A model generated the notes under the pieces. It was given only the letters and a program-made list of their open reading frames with translations, searched no databases and was not told the origin of the DNA. A stretch of DNA of 64,000 nt from Plasmopara viticola (taxonomy: Eukaryota; Oomycota; Peronosporomycetes; Peronosporales; Peronosporaceae): contig MBPM02000114.1 in NCBI GenBank assembly GCA_001695595.3, positions 62,001 through 126,000 of the forward strand, in the 5' to 3' direction. Shown here in pieces: positions 57,011 through 64,000 of this stretch. The translations under genes were made by a program, and so were the position numbers. Within the stretch, counting starts at the first letter, position 1, and each line of letters starts with the position of its first letter.

Positions 57011-57815
57011 CATGACACCATGATAAACATAACAAAAATTCGCTTTATTATATTGCATTGAACATAGCAAGGAGGGCTAACTATAGTAAAGGGCGAGCTA
57101 TTTTCCAAAACATCTTCAATGGATTTTTTGTTACAGTCGAAAAAATGTTTCTTCCATGTGAGAACAGCACACAATCAAGACTACGATCGTGCCCCGAGAG
57201 GCTGGAAATGAACTCAAGCGCTGAGCCGCCCTTGGCTGCGATGTCCTCCATCTCACTCACGAACCACAACTTGATCTCCTTGTTCGGCACCTCCTGTTGT
57301 CAGAAGTGGCTTGTCAGATGTCGTTGCGGTTTCATTGCTTGATCGTAGAAAGTTTAATTCCAAAATAGCCTCATTGAGCCCCGTAGGGCCACAGTGTAGC
57401 CGGATTCCGGGTGTCGCCATGCGCACCGGCGGGACATTGAGCTTCGACATGACTAATGACGATTCAAGGTTTTCCCAAAACCACTCAAAGTCATAATCCC
57501 ATGACTAGTACCGATTCTAAGTATCCTAAAGCAAATAGCCTCTAAAGTGAGTACTATTAAACTATTTGATATGTCCGTGCAAAATACGCAAGCAGCATAT
57601 ATTAGACGCTGACTCGCCGACTGTAGTTTTGACACAATAAAAGCTGCTAATGCCGATCTAAACTTGAGCAATTCGATAATGGAAGTTGGTCGAAGATTTT
57701 AAGGTTTGCAGTAAAACAAATTTCGTGTCTGTTCGCGTTGAGAAGGAACTGCATAGCAGCAGATAAAGTCTAATTCTCAATTGTTGTCAAGATTACTGTG
57801 ACGTAAAGTATTCAT
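57011..57815 (-). other. Segment D of unit U7, degenerate
   Basis: Minus frames 57,081-57,290 (KEIKLWFVSEMEDIAAK), 57,253-57,450 and 57,453-57,671. Keeps the LEAICFRILRIG part that U4 lacks, so it is closer to U1, U2 and U8 here. No recognised family. Confidence 0.35.
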
Positions 57816-58058
57816 TCAAATTAGCGACTGTAAACAGCATGGCCATAGATGACTGTGAGGTACGGTCAACCGAGACCATGAAGCCGAGCGAAGTCGTCTA
57901 GCCGTATGCTGTATGATCAAATTACAAAACACCATTTTAATGTTGAATTTGTTGCTGTTAAGGCCATATTTGGATTCAACAGCTGTGTAGCCTACAATAG
58001 AAGCGGTTGTGGCGTCGTCCTCAATTAAGTTTACCGTGTTGGAAGCAGTCTTTTGCAT
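57816..58058 (-). CDS. 80-residue ORF of unknown function, copy 5
   Basis: Full length. Differs from copy 6 in the other palindrome arm (59,343-59,585) at His to Arg and Tyr to His near the C-terminus. The pair has an exact mirror relation about 58,700.5. Confidence 0.25.
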   Translation of the reverse strand: MQKTASNTVNLIEDDATTASIVGYTAVESKYGLNSNKFNIKMVFCNLIIQHTARRLRSASWSRLTVPHSHLWPCCLQSLI

Positions 58059-58175
58059 TTAAGACCGTGAGCTGAAGTTGAACGTCTTCTGGAGACGAGT
58101 CCAATGAACGATGAAAGTATATGATGATAAAGCAACATTTGCACTGTAACTTATTTTTCTCTTTTTACACACTCC

Positions 58176-58394
58176 TTGACCCCCATCCCTACACTATTAG
58201 AAACAGAAAAAAATAAAAATCCAATTTTGACAAGCCCCATCCTATGGTGTCAATGGGCAGAAAACACTGAAGCACAAAACTATAACAATTTAAATCATCA
58301 ACATAATTACGGACGCAGAAAACCAACACAACATTTGTTTAGTCAGGTGGTTGGTCTTTTTTTGTCTGGATGTAACATAAATGTCAACAAATAG
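58176..58394 (+). CDS. 72-residue ORF of unknown function
   Basis: Intact copy (MTPIPTLLETEKNKNPIL to NVNK) in the left arm of the fold-back; mirror of 59,007-59,225. Confidence 0.25.
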   Translation: MTPIPTLLETEKNKNPILTSPILWCQWAENTEAQNYNNLNHQHNYGRRKPTQHLFSQVVGLFLSGCNINVNK

Positions 58395-58541
58395 CTACCA
58401 CTACGCGATGAAGTAACTACAGTAGCTTTTCGTAACAGAATTACAAAATATGAATCAGTCGTGAGTTAATTAAATTGTGATCCTGAATTATAATCTATAC
58501 AATATACGAGCATACCCCATATACCACATACACTACAAAAA

Positions 58542-58700
58542 ATGTCTGAGTTTGAAATGTCTGAATTTGAAGTCTATGAGCAAAATGCCTCATACTGTCG
58601 ATGGTTATACAACGAACAATCGGAAGACTCGAATATAAGACGCTTTTTAGCCAGCAAGTTTCAAGCTGGACACGATAGCTATATCGTACGCACAATATAG
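58542..58700 (+). pseudogene. ExoX C-terminal-like ORF truncated by the fold-back, left arm
   Basis: Starts MSEFEMSEFEVYEQNASYC and runs through CRWLYNEQSEDSNIRRF, then DSYIVRTI and stop. The second motif (GKHKNK...) is lost because the sequence turns back on itself at 58,700. Asp to His in QAGHDSY compared with the intact copies. Confidence 0.6.
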
Positions 58701-58725
58701 CTATATCGTACGCACAATATAGCTA
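58676..58725. repeat. Fold-back centre with 22-bp tandem units
   Basis: The left arm ends GGACACGATAGCTATAT at 58,684 and the right arm begins with its reverse complement at 58,717. The 32-bp middle is made by a 22-bp unit (TAGCTATATCGTACGCAC...) present at 58,676-58,697 and 58,698-58,719, with a partial third. The flanking arms are near-identical for at least 1.7 kb on each side. Confidence 0.85.
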
Positions 58726-58859
58726 TCGTGTCCAGCTTGAAACTTGCTGGCTAAAAAGCGTCTTATATTCGAGTCTTCCGATTGTTCGTTGTATAACCAT
58801 CGACAGTATGAGGCATTTTGCTCATAGACTTCAAATTCAGACATTTCAAACTCAGACAT
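58701..58859 (-). pseudogene. ExoX C-terminal-like ORF truncated by the fold-back, right arm
   Basis: Mirror image of 58,542-58,700 with the same Asp to His change, so that change predates the inverted duplication. The start codon is at 58,859. Confidence 0.6.
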
Positions 58860-59006
58860 TTTTTGTAGTGTATGTGGTATATGGGGTATGCTCGTATATT
58901 GTATAGAATATAATTCAGGATCACAATTTAATTAACTCACGACTGATTCATATTTTGTAATTCTGTTACGAAAAGCTACTGTAGTTACTTCATCGCGTAG
59001 TGGTAG

Positions 59007-59225
59007 CTATTTGTTGACATTTATGTTACATCCAGACAAAAAAAGACCAACCACCTGACTAAACAAATGTTGTGTTGGTTTTCTGCGTCCGTAATTATGA
59101 TGATGATTCAAATTGTTATAGTTTTGTGCGTCAGTGTTCTCTACCCATTGACACCATAGGATGGGGCTTGTCAAAATTGGATTTTTATTTTTTTCTGTTT
59201 CTAATAGTGTAGGGATGGGGGTCAA
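59007..59225 (-). CDS. 72-residue ORF of unknown function
   Basis: Intact. Differs from its mirror at 58,176 in a few residues (WVENTDAQ for WAENTEAQ, HHHN for HQHN), so the two arms have begun to diverge. Confidence 0.25.
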   Translation of the reverse strand: MTPIPTLLETEKNKNPILTSPILWCQWVENTDAQNYNNLNHHHNYGRRKPTQHLFSQVVGLFLSGCNINVNK

Positions 59226-59342
59226 GGAGTGTGTAAAAAGAGTAAAATAAGTTATAGTGCAAATGTTGCTTTATCATCATATACTTTCATCGTTCATTGG
59301 ACTCGTCTCCAGAAGACGTTTAACTTCAGCTCACGGTCTTAA

Positions 59343-59585
59343 ATGCAAAAGACTGCTTCCAACACGGTAAACTTAATTGAGGACGACGCCACAACCGCTT
59401 CTATTGTAGGCTACACAGCTGTTGAATCCAAATATGGCCTTAACAGCAACAAATTCAACATTAAAATGGTGTTTTGTAATTTGATCATACAGCATACGGC
59501 TAGACGACTTCACTCGGCTTCATGGTCTCGGTTGACCGTACCATACAGTCATCTATGGCCATGCTGTTTACAGTCGCTAATTTGA
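59343..59585 (+). CDS. 80-residue ORF of unknown function, copy 6
   Basis: Full length and identical in sequence to copy 3 at nearly all residues. Divergent from the 72-residue ORF at 59,007. Confidence 0.25.
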   Translation: MQKTASNTVNLIEDDATTASIVGYTAVESKYGLNSNKFNIKMVFCNLIIQHTARRLHSASWSRLTVPYSHLWPCCLQSLI

Positions 59586-60370
59586 ATGAATACTTTATGT
59601 CACAGTAATCTTGACAACAATTGAGAATTAGACTTTATCTGCTGCTATGCAGTTCCTTCTCAACGCGAACAGACACAAAATTTGTTTTACTGCAAACCTT
59701 AAAATCTTCGACCAACTTCCATTATCGAATTGCTCAAGTTTAGATCGGCATTAGCAGTTTTTATTGTGTCAAAACTACAGTCGGCGAGTCAGCGTCTAAT
59801 ATATGCTGCTTGCGTATTTTGCACGGACATATCAAATAGTTTAATAGTACTCACTTTAGAGGCTATTTGCTTTAGGATACTTAGGATCGGTACTAGTCAT
59901 GGGATTATGACTTTGAGTGGTTTTGGAAAAACCTTGAATCGTCATTAGTCATGTCGAAGCTCAAAGTCCCGCCGGTGCGCATGGCGACACCCGGAATCCG
60001 GCTACACTGTGGCCCTACGGGGCTCAATGAGGCTATTTTGAAATAAACTTTCTACGATCAAACAATGAAACCGCAACGACATCTGACAAGCCACTTCTGA
60101 CAACAGGAGGTGCCGAACAAGGAGATCAAGTTGTGGTTCGTGAGTGAGATGGAGGACATCGCAGCCAAGGGCGGCTCAGCGCTTGAGTTCATTTCCAGCC
60201 TCTCGGGACACGATCGTAGTCTTGATTGTGTGCTGTTCTCTTATGGAAGAAACATTTTTTCGACTGTAACAAAAAATCCTTTGAAGATGTTTTGGAAAAT
60301 AGCTCGCCCTTTACTATAGTTAGCCCTCCTTGCTATGTTCAATGCAATATAATAAAGCGAATTTTTGTTA
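59586..60370 (+). other. Segment D of unit U8, degenerate
   Basis: Plus frames 59,730-59,948 and 60,110-60,319 as in U7. The MSKLKV frame is broken near 60,040 by a base loss (TTTTGAAATAAAC). No recognised family. Confidence 0.35.
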
Positions 60371-61700
60371 TGTTTATCATGGTGTCATGGTCAACTTTCC
60401 ATTAAAGTCGAATTGGTGCGCTGATTCTTGACACCCAAAATTGTCCATACCATCATTATGCATTCTCTTGCCAACATTTTGTAGACACTAGTAGCCATCG
60501 CTTACGACCACTGTATTCAGCACTCGAAGGCATCGATATTTGAGTTCAAAGAGCCCATGCGATACCAATAGTCAATCGCTGATGAAACTAATAGTCTATT
60601 GGCTAGAAGGAAAACTGGGTTAAAAGCGTTTGATCGATTGGATACTTAGCGTCATTTGATACACTCAATTTGATGCGCGGTCAAAATTAGTGTGATCTAA
60701 CCGTATCAAGAGTATGGGAAGACCAAACATATATGACCAGGTAGGTGGCCCGATCCATTCCAACTACTAGCAACATACGATCGTATGAAGCACAATGTAA
60801 TCGGCTTGATAGGTTCTCATTAATTGCGCAACTATGGCTCACGTATTAGTTGGAGTATGATCTACTTGCGTAGTAGGTCAGCCGCGTTCTATTCACAATT
60901 TTTATCATCCGTCAACAACCACTAAAGTCAGCAAGGTGTACGTGTCCAAACAGGCACAATAGTTATCAGACAAAGCATACAAGTATTTTGTGCTACACTC
61001 TAGCCGGTATAGCGCCCGATTCGCACCCACTTCTATAGAAGCTTCGGGTTGGGTGTTCATTTTGAAAAAAACGTAAGAAATTTAGAAAATAAAGGCTCAA
61101 GCATTAAACTTCATCAACCACACGATTGGCCAATGTTCTTGTGGTAAACAAATGTTTTGTCCCACACAAACACCGTAAGCTACATGTCGACCCAGAGTTG
61201 AGCTTGGGCGGAAAACATGATCGCGCTCTACCTGCTATCAGAAGTAGTCAAGTCCCAATATAGTAAGGGGGCTTTTAGCGACACAGTAGCCAATTAGTCA
61301 ATTGCGCACACCGCGCGCAGTCTAAAATAGACTTTGTCTCAGCGCACACCACCTATCCTACGACCTGTCAGGTCGGATCAACCAGCGGACCGAGCTTAAG
61401 GAATAAACGACGAGAACATAAAGAAAAGATTCATTAAATTCCTTCCACGAAGCTTAGACCTTCTTCCCTGTCGGGGTTCAATGTAAGATTCTAGCCTCGA
61501 AAAGTTTACAAGACCCGATATATTACACTGTTGTAGGCCTGAATACTCGAATTGTACCAATAGCGTCACACAAATGGAGAGATGCAGAACAAATTATAAG
61601 ATGGTCTGGACAAAGCATCAAAGAAGGATTGTTGACGATGCAGTTTTAAGCGCTTATCAATTTGAGCATCTGAACGTACTTGAGCTCCTCAGAAAGGACA
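60371..61700. other. Segment C of unit U8: alpha-like then beta lineage
   Basis: Up to about 60,650 the sequence follows the U7 arm (AAAAGCGTTTGATCGATTGG). From there it follows the beta lineage of U3 (ATGGGAAGACCAAACATATATGACC), including lack of the extra segment and MULE. No gene recognised. Confidence 0.45.
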
Positions 61701-64000
61701 CCTCCAACCTTTTACCAAAAAAGAGAGCATTGAAACGTATGGTACACAACTAAGAAAGAATTTGCTATATGTAACACAAATGGTTCCGCCACTAGCTTCT
61801 CCTTGCTCCAACTTCAGCAAGAGAGAAATCCATGCTTTACATTGTCTAATACCGACTAAAAAGGTCAACCGCTTCCAAATACGCCGCAACTCTATACTCA
61901 ATTGCATTGTTCGCTGGTCATAACAGTGGTACAAAGGAACCACAGAGAAGACCTCGTGCGTAACAAGATATCGACAGACTGCCAGTAATTACATCGCTGT
62001 TAAACAGCCGATATGAAAAAGCGGTATCAAGAGTACCACAAGATGCGCATATCGCAGATCTCTCGATGCTTGTAGTGATTCGCTGTAGGTGATTATCGTG
62101 CCCGATCCACAAGCTGCTCACCGCAAATTAAGCCACACCCCTTAGTCTTGATACTGCTTCCGTAAACTATGGGTTAAGTGCAGCTTTTAAAGAATCGAAT
62201 TCTATGTCAAATAAGTTGGCTGGAACAACATTCTTTTTGGGGATTACTATAAAGTCGTAAAACTATCTTTGTCGTAGCACAAACTACACGGCTTATCGTA
62301 CCGTAAGGTGTCTGGTCCATACCGACCGGCCAATGTATGTTTGGACAGGAGGCGAAGGACAAAAATTACAGCTTAGCTTTTTACCACGTTAGCGATTCAT
62401 CATACAATCGTTTTTGTATCATCCTTCATAGTAGATTGTGACTTAGCACTATCGACGTCTAACACACCACACGTCCGACAAACGTGTGGCTAGGCTGCCA
62501 CTCGATAAAAAGCAGAGCTTGCGACTCCAACGTGATCATGATGGGCGACACATGCCATCAATGACATTATATAATTTCCGATATTAGCAATGAGTTATGG
62601 TAGCACAAGTCGTTGCGAGCATTACTTTGAGTAGTGACAGAATGGCAAGCGCCAGCGTGATGTTAAGTTGTACAGAAATTTAAGTTTTACGTATGGTGCA
62701 ACACTTGAACGACAAATGGTGCAAGTGCTTTATGGTTGGTCATTGAGCGGAGGCTTATCGAGCGACTTCGTTTTGTTGCAAGCTTTACCACCTAAGCGAA
62801 AATATGACAAGTCCAGAAGGGAGAAAGCGAGTCCTTGCTTGAAAAATTAGCTTCGACACATTTTATTTAAATGACTCCGATACTAAGCCGCAATGTTTAT
62901 CAAGCTTTACTGGCATCAATGCGAACAAAGAGGTGACATATTCAATCAACGACAGTGCTACGACACATGCTATTCTGATGCAGAAACGTTTTTGGTTATT
63001 TTAGCAAACTTCAGATTCTTGCAATGTCATAGCCATCAAAAGTACTAGCTCGGCTGCTCGAGAATGTTGTCGTGCTTGAATTTCATCGACAAAAAGAACG
63101 ACTGCTAGTTCCAGCATAACCAATTATGCAGCAAAGTTAAACCGAAACGTGCTAAAAGAAACCTTTTTCACTAAGGTATTGCTCAAACGCAGCTGATTGA
63201 GTTGATGCAATCAGTGCATGTATGGAGTCGCTCCCTTTTACTGATTGGTGGATGCAGAGGGGAGCAAGCTTGACCATCACACGCACGACGAGGTACCGGA
63301 CGACAAGATAGATGTCTGACGAAAGAAAAGTAGAACAGTTATGCGAACATTCGTATAATTAGGCTTTGCCTTCGCATAGGGATAAAGGCGAACGGAGATG
63401 CGTGTAATCACTTTACTTTCCTTTTAAACAAAGGAAGAAGAATGGATGGTCTTCAACTGTGGTCTCTACTGCACACATTAACCGGCTGTGGATGATGCAT
63501 TGTTCTACACAAACTAAATGATGAGTTTTAAAGAGCAAGTGTTACCTTCATCATGATCTATTTGGACACTTCGAGCCTGGATAGCTTATTAAGGAAATTT
63601 ATCCCTGACATTTGACGTACCAAGAAAAATGTTTTGTGAGGCATGTTCCAATCTAAAATATTGCTTTTCGATCAACATATACAAACCATTTAGCAGACTT
63701 GAAAGTGCTGTTTTTGGGTCGATTTTCTATCGACAAGCTCCTTTAGCTACGTCACAATTAAATGTATAGTTTCTCACGGTAAACAAACGTACATCTTCTT
63801 ACCTTACAACGGCCAAATTGTCGATCAGTATTGTTAATATCATGACACAGGTTCCTGATGATTTGATCACGACTGTACGCGTAGATGACGCTGCTTAAAC
63901 TCGTGCTTAATTCGTGCCTTTTCAACAAGATGTCAAAAGCGTCCGGTTTATATGCACATGACTCAGGAGCATCAAATTGGTGCAAATGATAGTGAGCCTA
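61701..64000 (-). other. Segment B of unit U8, runs off the window
   Basis: Near-identical to 20,103-22,398 in direct orientation. Frames 61,689-61,943, 61,918-62,121 and 63,758-63,985 on minus, 62,668-62,850 on plus. A changed stretch near 63,850 (CACAGGTTCCTGATG) and 63,290 (GGTACCGGAC) distinguishes it; the latter resembles U4/U7. No gene recognised. Confidence 0.35.

Larger units (their letters stand above)
49911..64000. repeat. Palindrome P58.7, unequal outer arms
   Basis: 57,000-58,684 and 58,717-60,400 are mirror images (coordinate sum 117,401 for three ORF pairs). Further out the arms still correspond segment by segment, but the left arm has the MULE and alpha sequence whereas the right arm is beta. 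Confidence 0.85.

Overview
The window looks like a gene-poor, repeat-built region of an oomycete genome, most likely a peronosporalean (Phytophthora or downy mildew type). The evidence is Crinkler (CRN) effector signatures (a GEIHVLVVVP-type linker, and a header ending in VTLDEH...LLW.KNP), an HNH_2-type nuclease domain fused to the CRN linker, Mutator-like (MULE) transposase relics and TCATTTCG initiator-like sites. No intact long gene, tRNA, rRNA or CRISPR array was seen. Almost every coding remnant carries frameshifts or stops.

Nearly all of the window from about 136 to 64,000 is built from one repeat unit of about 9.5 kb, copied in alternating orientation. A full unit reads: short-end GY/CRN/HNH pseudogene; segment D (ExoX-like small ORF, 72- and 80-residue ORFs); segment C; segment B; CRN header; long-end HNH/CRN/GY pseudogene on the opposite strand. 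Each unit is therefore bounded by inverted copies of the same chimeric gene. Units meet head to head across a conserved spacer of about 400 bp that looks like a bidirectional promoter. Ten copies of the chimeric gene (A-J) are present.

Layout: U1 1-8936; spacer 8937-9336; U2 9337-18648 (mirror of U1); breakpoint near 18,649; U3 18,649-24,629 (inverted copy of part of U2); spacer 24,630-25,030; U4 25,031-42,924, enlarged by a MULE and a 5.4-kb tandem duplication; spacer 42,925-43,324 (flipped); partial units U5 43,325-45,615 and U6 45,616-48,188; U7 48,189-58,700 (contains a MULE); fold-back centre at 58,700; U8 58,702-64,000 (arm without the MULE).

The chimeric gene has a Tyr/Gly/His/Asp hexapeptide-repeat part (GY) joined to a CRN linker and an HNH domain. 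The GY frame is out of phase with the CRN frame, and the frame that does run into the CRN part reads the repeat as Thr/Ala. A second CRN header lies downstream of the HNH part, where a header is not expected. The same inactivating lesions recur in many copies, so the pseudogenes were probably amplified after they died.

The main interest is the architecture: nested palindromes, a fold-back junction with a short templated repeat, a flipped promoter spacer and arms that switch between two sub-lineages. This fits repeated inverted duplication plus recombination. An assembly artefact at the palindrome centres must be excluded with raw long reads. Coordinates of repeat segments are approximate to tens of bases, and family calls rest on motif reading without database searches.
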